Assembly (NCBI GenBank): GCA_026874595.1
Contig: CM049322.1
Span: 55,400,386-55,464,385, forward strand
Source of the DNA: Sipunculus nudus
Taxonomy: Eukaryota > Annelida > Sipuncula > Golfingiida > Sipunculidae
Direction: 5' to 3'
Length of the DNA: 64,000 bases
Shown here: positions 22,659 through 32,440 of the stretch, one piece after another
Layout of the letters: each line of letters begins with the position of its first letter
How positions within the stretch are numbered: position 1 is the first letter of the stretch
Translations under genes and position numbers: made by a program
The notes under the pieces: generated by a model
Told to the model about the DNA's origin: nothing
What the model saw: the letters and a program-made list of their open reading frames with translations, nothing else
The model's database searches: none

Positions 22659-23974
22659 ATATATATATATATATATATATATGAATCATTATATATACTA
22701 TGGATACACACACACATATATCTATATCAAAGTGTGTATCATACATATCATATTATATTTCAAAGATGAGTACAGCCGTTAATTTTATTTCAAAATTGAA
22801 CTTTCCGGCGCTTTTGCAGTAAAAGGATTCGACCATATATAGTAAGTGTCGTATAAGAAATTACTTTTCCTGCTCAACAAGATGAGAGAGTAGAACTCTA
22901 AATTTTACGAAGTAATGTTAATTTGCAGTTTGCCCACCGAAATGCCCACCGATTTATGACGCCGATAATAACGCCGCACCCTCAGGTTTGAAAATGTTCA
23001 TGGTCTACAAATTAAACCATTTTATTTAGCTAAAATAACACTAAATTAAATATAATTGCCTACCCTCATTTTTATTATATGGTGATGGTCTCAGTTTTGT
23101 GTGAGACTACCACATTCCGTCCTAACAGTCTCACAGTTAACTTTTCCTCACCGTTTCTCTCCATCTCTGAAACGCGTTGGTAATCATGCTCCAGAAGAGT
23201 TCGAGCGGTTACATGATTAACACACTACACGATAACTTCACGGCTAACTTTACATTTCATGTAATATTTCTGCAACATGCGTCTTACAAAAAGATTTGTA
23301 CGTCGATTTAGAACAAAGAAATCCGGCGCATGTGGTTAAATTATATACTTTGCTTGAATCCCATATACTTTGCCTCTTTTTTGGTCATTTTTTTAAATAT
23401 CACTTTAACTAATCAGTTTTATTTTAAATAGCACACGAGTCAGTCGTCCAAAGATCCATCGACAATCAAAAACAAGGTATGAATGTTTTTTTTTTTTTTT
23501 GCATAGGTGCTTTTTCTTAACTTTTTGGCGGTTTTGGTATGGTGTGTGAGTCATGTCATGCCTAGCATATGCACCTAATCACGTGATGTAAAATATCTCA
23601 CTCTGCAATAGCCAATCCTTACATGGCTAATGTTGCTTTTTAAACGCATGGTTTTTTAAACAAATATTTATATTATAAATACTAAATGACTTATCTTCGA
23701 AGTGATATGTATGTGACATGATAAATTAGTATACGACTTTATCTAGTATTAACATATCTTATATGACAATATGTAAGTGGGTTACCTAAAATTATAAAGC
23801 ACAAATTCAGAATATATTTAAAAGTAACCGATACACATTTAAGGAAATAAGCATTCCATAAAAGCTATGTAATTGTCATGATGCAATCAATTAAACGTAC
23901 AGTGGAGGCTTTATCTTATGCCTTGTATTTTACAATACCCAACCTCGTGTATCTCAGAGATATGGCATAGAGTC

Positions 23975-24034
<60 letters not shown>

Positions 24035-24514
24035 TATATGGCAATTTCTGAAGATGGTGTTCTTCTTATGAGGCTCAAAAGAAAGTTGCCACGTAAAAAA
24101 ATGGTACGTGGTACTTTTATGCATAATTTGCTTATATAATTTTTTAAAAGTGTTTGCATTTTTGTTGCGTGCATATATAAATATAAAGGCTACTATGTCT
24201 TAGTCATACAGCACATGGCTGAAAACTATAGTTATCTTTTGTTTTAATTTTAGTCGAAACATTAAGAGTTTTCAAGTTGGTGGATTTGCATATAATTGTT
24301 TTTTTTCTCTGCAGTTTCATTTTTAGGGTTCAGATTTTCGCGCATTGTATTTGTTCTGTATCACATATTTGGCGCTGTTATTATTTCACACATGTTTAGC
24401 ATTCAGCTATATCTCCGTATTATGGTAATTTCATCCAGTATTACAGCTAACGAGTTTATTTTTGAGGAGGCAGCGTCTATCAACCAGAAAACACCACAAG
24501 CCAGCGGCTACTAA
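22533..24514 (+). CDS. Candidate four-exon gene for a small secreted or membrane protein
   Basis: Exon 1 (22533-22599) has an ATG in AAATATGAG and a clear signal peptide 'MRRLVSLLVVLAVCSFF', ending at donor GTAAGT. Exon 2 (22929-22985, 57 bases) runs from acceptor TTTGCAG to donor GTTTGA and encodes 'FCPPKCPPIYDADNNAAPS'. Exon 3 (23432-23476, 45 bases) runs from TTAAATAG to GTATGA and encodes 'AHESVVQRSIDNQKQ'. All joins are phase 1. The best following acceptor, TTTTTTCTCTGCAG, opens a phase-1 exon 4 (24315-24514) that is hydrophobic ('IVFVLYHIFGAVII') and ends 'NQKTPQASGY'. The total is 122 residues. Exon 4 is least sure, because its acceptor block also occurs in repeats at 3711 and 51472. 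No family is recognised; the mature part would be a CPPxCPP peptide. Confidence 0.4.
22619..22683. repeat. TA arrays in the first intron of the candidate gene
   Basis: Two TA runs separated by 'GAAAA' start 19 bases after the splice donor at 22600. Confidence 0.95.
23979..24038. repeat. (TA)n array in the third intron of the candidate gene
   Basis: TA runs from 23979 to 24027, then a CA break and TATATATATG. Confidence 0.95.
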
Positions 24515-24726
24515 TATAAACTCTTTTACAACCCCTACAGCGAGTCTACAGCTACCACCTGAACCTCAAAAAAGACGCAAAAGTGAGAGGGAAAACACTA
24601 AAGAAGGAGAAATATTACTTGGTTCAACCCACCGTTTGGCGGTAACGTGATCCCAAAAATTAACAACAAAAATATGAAGCTTCTCGACAAATGCTTCCAC
24701 GTGGGCACTAACTCCGCAAACTACTG

Positions 24727-24732
24727 AATAAA
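24727..24732 (+). terminator. Poly(A) signal of the candidate gene
   Basis: AATAAA lies about 210 bases after the predicted stop at 24512-24514. Between them is a Pro/Thr/Lys-rich frame (24462-24650) that could be an alternative last exon. Confidence 0.4.
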
Positions 24733-25326
24733 AATACTGTAAAGCTGATGTTATTTCTTTTTTGTTTGTGTTTATTACTTTCACTAGACGCGGTTGGATT
24801 GCCAGTAAGTAGGCTTTGAAATTCATATGGTATTACACATGGAGCCGGTCTAATCAAAGAGAACCATTGGTATCAAACAATATATAAAGGGAAGCAAGCC
24901 TAGGCCTGACAATAAGCAAGATTAATAAGTGCAATGACAAACAAAGACTACAAAGCGTACGAAACTTGTCAAACACACCTAATATACACACACCTAATCT
25001 AATATACACCGTGTTTCGAATTAATGCGTTCAGAGGAAAATATTATTCCATTAGGTGGCAGCAAAACAGTCCGTGTATTGAAAAGAAAAACAAATTAAGA
25101 AAAAAAAAATTGCAAAGCAGGTTGGAATAGGGTTGTCCTCTGACTTCTCTTGGCAATAGATGCATAAAGAGGTTTATGGAAAAATCGTGCTTTTAAATAA
25201 ATGTCAATTGACCGTCAAATGTGGGCTGGCAGTTTTGTAAAAAAGAAACAATTGACCCTCCATCGATGTCGCCTGCTTGGTCTTACGCTATTCGTGTGTT
25301 TGAGCAAGGGTGATAAGTGATAAACA

Positions 25327-25329
<3 letters not shown>

Positions 25330-25393
<64 letters not shown>
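25330..25393. repeat. (TA)32 array
   Basis: It is followed by three 'GAAGGTAGT' units and sits just after the unit-start block of unit IV. Confidence 0.97.
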
Positions 25394-25396
<3 letters not shown>

Positions 25397-25745
25397 GGTA
25401 GTGGAAGGTAGTAGAAGGTAGTGTTACCCTCCGACGTAAAGTGCTCTATGGCCTTTGTATTAATTATAAACATTAAACCACAATAAACCTCTGTGCCTTG
25501 TTATGTTCCAGTATCGCACGTGTACCCCGCCCAATCCTATTGTGCCCCCGAGGACAATAGGATCAGTGCCAGTCATTAAAATGTCCCCCCCCCCCAATAC
25601 GCACAAAGCATAATCTCCTAATCTCGTAAAGTCTCGGCTTTCAAACCACGCCTATAGCTTCATTCTAACAACATTCACCTGATGATCGGGTCGCATCCCG
25701 TGAAACAGACTGTAGTGAATTTACAGTGTTTTTTTTTCTCCAGAG

Positions 25746-25746
<1 letters not shown>

Positions 25747-25790
<44 letters not shown>
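25747..25790. repeat. (TA)22 array in the TA-linked dispersed block
   Basis: It is followed by 'AAAGCATAGAGTCTTCATGA', the same motif that follows the arrays at 7081 and 8341. Confidence 0.97.
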
Positions 25791-25794
<4 letters not shown>

Positions 25795-26402
25795 TTATCA
25801 TAAATAAAGCATAGAGTCTTCATGAAATAAATCTATATATATATATTTTTTTTAATTTATATATGCCGTGCTCTAATACGGGGTAAACTGGGATGACTAG
25901 AGCGCCATCAGGATCTGTTGCACACTAATCTCAGCCAAATCTTCTCTGCGTCGTTAGTCATCAGTTGATCACAAGCCGAACAAACCCCTCCCCCACCCAA
26001 GAAGATTATAATATCTAGGATGGTTGGCCTGTTCCTATGATAAGGGTTAAGTAGTTATTTCTGCTAATCCTGCTAAAACAAAAGACTTAAAGCCCCCAGA
26101 TCAAACAGTATGAGTTAAATTGGGCCTTCCTTGAGATTATAACCTGTCCAATGTACAGTGCCGCCCATTATAATAAAATTTGACTGCACAATACGAGTAG
26201 ACTATGGCTCCTTGAAAGTGCCCAGCCTTGGGAGGAAATCCTGTTAAAATACTCATTAACGCCTCAATTCGAGTAGCGTATTTGTTGCAAACTGCTTAGA
26301 ATGATCATGTTCCAGTACTAAACTACTCAAGTTGAGTAGCTTTTGGTATATACTACTCGATGAGAGCATCATCAGTTTGGATAGTTTTAATTCATCAGGA
26401 TA

Positions 26403-26414
26403 GTGTGTTTATGT
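26403..26414. repeat. LINE target-site duplication, left
   Basis: GTGTGTTTATGT directly precedes the poly-T (the A tail in reverse) and matches 32052-32063 exactly. Confidence 0.93.
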
Positions 26415-26639
26415 TTTTTTTTTTTTCAAGATGTCTCAGAATATTTTCTTTACCAGTTTGTTTATTTATTATCTTTTTCATCATCGACATCTCCCGAAAC
26501 TTAGAATACAAACATTTACATGCATAAGAGAGCAACAATGTTATACCGTAAATGTAAGAGTATTTCATTTAACTTTTTGAATTATCAAAAATGTATAAAG
26601 ATAACAATATACGTTTCCACTTTTGCAGATGTATTTCTG

Positions 26640-29600
26640 ACTTTTTGTGTTTTTCGGCAACATTACGTTCCAATCTTTCTAACCTAATCAAATATTTCAT
26701 AAATATATGAATAGATGGCGGATTTATCTAATCACGATAGGAAAAACAGAACAAACTTAAAAATCAACAATAAAATATCTACAATGATCTTATAGGGGAA
26801 ATTTTTATAACACTCCATATAAATTAAACCTGGACTCAACCGTGGCATATTAATTCCAGCACTCTTTGCCCATGTTTTAAGCTGATTATAAAAGGTTTTA
26901 CTCACATGACACTCGCAGAATATATGTACTTCTGACTCATCTTCAATAAAACAATATGAACATCTTTTACCATCCATTATTCGCCAGTTGTACAGTTGTT
27001 CATTCACCCATAAAATATTAATAGTACCCTTTACTGAAATTGCCGCAGATACATGTCTAAGGTCGTACAATATACATGACTAACTGCCTCATCCCATTTA
27101 AAATGGTCACCTAACAGATTATGTAACCTTTCTTTACAAATTGGTTCATATAGCTTTTTATTAATTACAATCGAATAAATAGTCTTAAACTTCACATTTT
27201 CCAAATCAATTTTCTTTCCGTTTACCATCACAATGTTACTCTTCACTTCAAAGGATTCTATTTCATCTGGAATATTATTTAAAAATATTTCTTGTTTCCA
27301 TTTCGCGGGTATCGCTTTCTGTACTGATAGCCATGGTAAAAACGTTTTAATATACATGGGATTATCTATTGGAACCAAATATTTTAAATCTTTAACCCTA
27401 CCATTTTTGTTAAACATCTGAAAGACGTACTTTATACCTAGGTTAGCTATATGTATATTAAAAATTGGTCTTTTGTCGACTCTGATACATTTATTGTTCC
27501 ATACTTGTTGTAAACAAATATTAGCAATTGATTCAGGATTACACATTGTATATGACGCCCATGACTGCAAACAGTGAAAATAAAAGGTAGGCAAATTTTT
27601 GTCAATATTAGACGGATCAAAATTTGTATCAACATATCTTAAACCACCAATGCCTCTCAGATATAAGTTTGGTCTGACTGTATACTTTGTTTCTAATAAA
27701 TTCTTTAATCTTACTATCCACATTACTCTTTGACTTTAAATGATAGAAGCTGTATCCGGCAATCCTATGCCGCCACTTTCTGTCTTACCAATCAATACTT
27801 CATACTTGATTTTAGGCCTTCTGCCGTACCATATAAAATCAACAACACAACTTTTTATTCCCTTAACAAACTCTCTCGGTGGTTCAATTATATTAACGAC
27901 ATATAATAATTTTGAAATACACATGGATTTCAAGAGAATATTTCTACGAAAAATCGTTAGAGATCTAATGTTACACATACTGAGTGTCATTTTCATTTTG
28001 TCGTAAATACACTCAAAATTAAATGAATCGGATAACTTCAGGTTATATGTGTGCCATATTCCTAATATTTTTATGCCATTTTTATATAAATTAACCCATT
28101 TAAAATCTTTGGTGCCAAGTGTATATTCTTTGTTTTTTCCCATATAGGCAGCTTCGCATTTATCATAATTAATCTCTACTAATGAGACTTTCCCAAATTT
28201 TTCCAATATATCTATAACCGATTGAATAGACTGAAAATCTTTAAGAAAATATGTTGTGTCGTCAGCGAATAGACATTGTTTAATCTCATAGCCGTTGATA
28301 TCTATGCCTCTAACCGAACAGGAATTACGAACAAGTATTGCCAAAATTTCAATGACAAACAGGAATAAATAAAGGGCCAAAGGATCCCCCTGACGGGTTC
28401 CCCGTTCTAATTTAAAATAGCCAGTAGTGTATCCATTGTTTATCACACAGCTTTCCACGTCAAAGTGTAACAAACGAACCCAGGTTAGAAAATCATGTCC
28501 AAAACCAAATCTCTCCAGTGTGGCGAAAAGAAAATTTTAATCGATGGAGTCAAAGGCCGCTGCGAAGTCCACAGCAAAAATAATAGTGTTTCTGTCTTGT
28601 AATTTACAGTATTCTAAAATATCAGAAATAAGACGATTAGTGTCAGATATTCTCCTGCCTTTTATAAATGCGCTCTGATCTTCATGAATTAGTTTTGGAA
28701 GAATTGTCTGTATTCGTTTAACTAATACTTTACTTAATATTTTGACATCAACATTTAATAAACTTATTGGCCGCCAAGATGACAGGTGTCTATTGTCCTT
28801 GCCTGGTTTCTCTATCAAAGTTATAACGGCTTGTTTTTGACTTGGAGTTAAAGCTCCATCTCTGAAACACTCATTAAGACAATTAAACAAATCGTCACAA
28901 ATTATATCAAAAAAGGTTACATAAAATTCTTTCGGCAGACCGTCGTTCCCCGGGGTTTTATTATTTTTCATATATTTAATGCTATCAATATATCATTCTT
29001 TGTAAGTGTACCTTCTCAGCTTAAAATGTCATTTTCAGACAAACGGGGAACATTGACTTTAGAAAGAAAATCAGAGCATTCCCTCTCACTGGTATCTGTC
29101 TTTCTGGAATACTTTTGTTTGTAAAACAATCTTAATTCTTCCATAATTTCTTTGGAGCTTGTTAACTCTTTATCCGACTTAATTAATTTCTTAACGGTTG
29201 TTCTCGTTTTGTTTTTCCTTGCCATATTTAAAAAAAAACTTAGTATTTCGTTCCCCTTCTTCAAACCATTCAACACGTGATCTTACTATTTGTCCTGCAT
29301 TTAAGTTTTCATAATATTCCTCAATTTTCTTTTTAATTTCATTATATATTGTTTGACTTAATTTTTTGTTTCTTGATAGATTTAACTCTGCATTATACAA
29401 AGCCTTTTCAAGGTTTGACAGCTCCTCCCTCTCTTTCTTCCGCTTTTCTTTAGAGAATTTAATAGCAAATTCTCGTATTCTTAACTTTAAATATTCCCAC
29501 CATTGTTTTGCCCCCATATCATTTCTATCCTTGTTCCTCAAACTATTTACGTACTCCTTAAATTTACTTATAAACAGAGGGTCCTTTAATAATTATATAT

Positions 29601-30355
29601 TAAGTTTCCAATGTGAAGGCCCATATTCTCGTTCTGGTATCGAGTTAAAGTGACAAACAACAGGTGAATGATCTGTCAGAATAGCCGAGGCAATCTTTAT
29701 ATTTTAACATGGGCATTCAGCTCACTATTTAAGAATATGTAATTAAGTCTGCGCTGCCACAAAGGGGTTTTTGATCTCCAAGTGTATAGACGTTCATCTG
29801 GGTTCCTTATCCTAAACAAGTCAATTAATTCAAACGCTGACATCATATTGTTAATCAGTTTTACAGATTTAACTTTGGTTTTAAAGCTTGTCTCGTCTGC
29901 ATCAAGCTCATTCAGACAAACATTAAAATCACCTCCCCATATTACCTTCATTGCAGAGTCAACTTGCAATGAATTAATTTTTCTCATATATGTTGGTAAA
30001 AACGAACTTGCTCTGGCTCTGTATTAGGTGCATACGTATTTATAAATAAAAAAACATGGCCCTCAACAAGAGCTTTTAGTATTATGTATCTACCATTAAT
30101 ATCAACGTGTTTACTTATTCCTTTAAATTCTAAATTCTTTCCAATCAGGGTTATTACACCACGAGATAAATTCGTCCCGTGAGAGAAAAAACTAACTCCC
30201 TTCCACTGTTTTGTCCATGTTGTTATAACACTTTCTGTACTGTGAGTCTCCTGAAGAAAAATAACACTGTTGTTTCCTCCTTTATCCAATAACCAGTTGT
30301 ACATTTCTTGTCTTTTTTCAGTCTCCCTATTCCCCAGACATTTAACGTTAATACT
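26640..30355 (-). pseudogene. LINE ORF2 (endonuclease and reverse transcriptase), multiply broken
   Basis: The endonuclease starts near 30350 ('CLGNRETEKRQEMYNWLL'), with 'FLQETHS', 'GGDFNV' near 29935 and 'RLYTWRS'. The usual RLDY/RLDF near its end reads RLNY here. The reverse transcriptase follows: 'KTPGNDGLPKEFY', 'WRPISLLNVDVKILSK', 'DQSAFIKGRR', motif A 'FAVDFAAAFDS', 'RQGDPLALYLF' and the catalytic 'FADD' at 28258-28269. The C-terminal Cys/His knuckle is 'CSYCFIEDESEVHIFCEC' near 26925-26965. In-frame TAA stops lie near 28538 and 27736. Frameshifts lie near 29985, 29230, 28975 and 27060. After 26732 the frame is hit by TGA, TAG and TAA. Confidence 0.88.
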
Positions 30356-30884
30356 GAAAAATTAAACATAAAGATTCGGCTTCAGTTATCTTGGATATTT
30401 TCATGGCCCGCCAACATATATTACGTACAAAATCACACACATAAGTATTCGGTTTGTTAACAATATCTATCCCCTTGACCAGGTACATCTGAGATAATCT
30501 CAAAATATCAACTTTTGTCGTGATAATACAGCAACTGAAGAATATATCCATGCTTATAGTAATAACAAAATTATATATCAGCATATATAGGACTTGGCGC
30601 TATTCGATAAAAATTAGATAATGATGATTATTTTAAAAAAATAAATCAGTGAATAAAGAATGCGGGAGGTAAAGGTTCAGTGAGAATCAAATGTAACCCG
30701 CATCCCTTAAAGAATAGATATAAATACACTGATGTTTTATTACTGAAATGTGTGGATATAATATGTTGAGACCGGCTCCGTTTTTTTTTTATATATATGA
30801 TTACTCCTCACAATAGCAATACGGGAATATTGAATACAAAATGCAATATGATACAGGCAGGCACAAATATTCACGGAGAACGAC

Positions 30885-31805
30885 CTAACTTTCTTGTCCT
30901 GGTGTCGACGTTAGTTGTGGATTGGTCTGCATGGCCTCTGAAAATAGCTTTGGCGGATTTTGTTGTAACACCTGCACCCATGAATAAAATTTACCGCTGC
31001 TGTTGAATTTATGAACTTTTGACCCGTGATCCCTAACACACACCTTTCCATCATGTGTCCAACAGTCTGTTATAAGTTGCTCTCTTTTCATTCCGAGAGC
31101 AGTGTGTAGCATTCCTACTCTGGCTCGAGTGAGGTCTTCGTTGATGTAAATCCCCCTAGACTCCTCACCTGCCATTTTCAGATGGGATTTCCTTTTAAGT
31201 AGAGCTACCTTTGTTTTGTGAGACAAAAACTTTACAAGTATTGGTCTGTATTTACCTTGTGGTGCAGGTTTGCCAACTCTGTGAGAGATATCAATATCGT
31301 TGGGCTGAATGTCAACATTTAACAGTTCTCTGGCCATGTTTATAACAAGTTTAATCTTCCTCTGTTTTTTCTGCCATGTGTTTGTGATTCTGAGAGAAGT
31401 GCGTCTTGAGTATTGTTGTTGTCGGTCCAGGCCATCTTGCATTTCACTCAGTTAATTTTCTAAATTGTCCACCTTTCTTGTTAGCTCCTGTATATGGTGT
31501 CCATAACATTTCATTCTTTCCTCCACTGCTGCATCTATAATACCTATCAAAGCTGATTTAGTAGTTTCTGACTGTAAAGCTGTTTCTAAAAGATGTGTAA
31601 ATTTCTGAGCCTCATCAATAACTAGTATAGGTTCTGTATCTGATTTCTTTTCCTTAGTATTTAAGCTAGTCAACAGGTATTCCTCTGATGAATCTAAATT
31701 ATCCATATTGTAACGTTTTCTTTCCTGAAAACTTACAGAGCTACCTCCTGAAGAGTCACTAAGACCTCTTTTCTTTTGGGATATTTTCTGAGACAGACCA
31801 TACAT
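30885..31805 (-). pseudogene. LINE ORF1 (L1-type RNA-binding chaperone), one in-frame stop
   Basis: This is a single frame of 306 codons from a true ATG at 31805, broken by one TAA about 118 codons in (31449-31451). The frame continues unchanged after the stop. Order of parts: a Ser-rich and charged N-terminus ('KKRGLSDSSGGSSVS'), then a predicted coiled coil ending 'IQELTRKVDNLEN', then an RRM-like region beginning 'SRRTSLRITN'. A C-terminal domain follows with 'DIDISHRVGK' and 'RPILVKFLSHKTK', the L1 ORF1 signature. In this family the protein trimerises and coats the LINE RNA. The single stop suggests fairly recent inactivation of this frame. Confidence 0.85.
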
Positions 31806-32029
31806 TTATCCTTGACCTTTTTACGTCTTTTTACATATAAACCGATTCTCGAGACCAAATATTACAATAATAAACATATGAAAGTTCGTCCCATCCAGAT
31901 TTTTACCTTCCCAACAATCTATACTTCCTATCTTAACCATAATGAGTAAGTTTAGACAAACAGTAAGGAATATTTACCTCAAATTAGATGTTTTTCTACG
32001 GAGCCGGTCTAAAGTGTGTGTTAATCAAA

Positions 32030-32045
32030 TAGCGCCATCTAGTGC
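32030..32045 (-). promoter_or_regulatory. CTCF/YY1-like motif in the LINE 5' end
   Basis: Read in the LINE direction the site is GCACTAGATGGCGCTA, starting 6 bases from the element's 5' end. It fits the animal CTCF core (CCASYAGRKGGCRSTA) at 15 of 16 places and also contains the YY1-like ATGGCG. L1 elements of vertebrates carry a YY1 site at the same place, where it sets the start of transcription. Function here is inferred. Confidence 0.45.
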
Positions 32046-32051
32046 CACCTT

Positions 32052-32058
32052 GTGTGTT

Positions 32059-32063
<5 letters not shown>
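32052..32063. repeat. LINE target-site duplication, right
   Basis: GTGTGTTTATGT directly follows the LINE 5' end. A TA array begins on its last base. Confidence 0.93.
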
Positions 32064-32103
<40 letters not shown>

Positions 32104-32106
<3 letters not shown>

Positions 32107-32440
32107 CGTTTTAGCCACGAAGCTGTGCACGTACACGGTCAAGGATCACAATAATGACGGAGACCAGTATATAAGACACACCTTTTTATTTATTGTGTTT
32201 ATGCTCTGTAACACAATCCTATCCGATCCCTTGCACTCTGAATTAAGCAAGGTATTTTGTGCAACCTCGTGCTCCTTGGACGAATCACGTTCACCAGCCG
32301 GTCAAAATCGAGCACCCCCTCGCAGCCAAGTGAAAAATATGAGATGCATCGTCAAAATATTTGACAGTAAAGGGAAGCCTGAAAATAGTATGGTCATATA
32401 TTTTTTTCCGCAGGTGTCTACGTGATCGTAATTAATACTA
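32104..32440 (-). mobile_element. LTR-like module, diverged copy
   Basis: 'GACCAGTATATAAGACACAC', 'TTATTTATTGTGTTTATGCT' and 'CTCGCAGCCAAGTG' match the module at 12204. It starts right after the TA array that follows the LINE target-site duplication. Confidence 0.4.

Larger units (their letters stand above)
24780..26414 (+). repeat. Repeat unit IV (fragments)
   Basis: A short piece at 24790-24910 matches the late block ('GAACCATTGGTATCAAAC', 'AAGCAAGCCTAGGCCTG'). Next comes 'ACAGTCCGTGTATTG' near 25064, also seen in unit V near 32982, and the start-of-unit block 'CAAATGTGGGCTGGCAG' near 25217. After a 64-base TA array and a second TA array, the TA-linked block resumes ('GCCGTGCTCTAATACGGGG' near 25865) and runs to 26402. 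It is interrupted there by the LINE. Confidence 0.7.
26415..32051 (-). mobile_element. Full-length dead L1/Tx1-like LINE
   Basis: This non-LTR retrotransposon of 5637 bases reads right to left. Its 3' end is an A tail (poly-T at 26415-26427 on the plus strand). Its 5' end abuts 32051. A perfect 12-base target-site duplication, GTGTGTTTATGT, lies at 26403-26414 and 32052-32063. It has two frames in L1 order: ORF1 (31805-30885), then ORF2 with endonuclease, reverse transcriptase and a C-terminal Cys/His motif (about 30355-26640). Stops and frameshifts in both show that it cannot move. The empty site is visible in unit VI near 46150. The clade call (Tx1/L1 rather than CR1) rests on the 'WRPISLLNVD' and 'DQSAFIKGR' motifs and the L1-type ORF1. 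Confidence 0.93.

Noticed and set aside
24462-24650. Pro/Thr/Lys-rich frame as a separate gene
   Set aside because: It has no ATG start and no promoter. I keep it only as a possible alternative last exon of the candidate at 22533.
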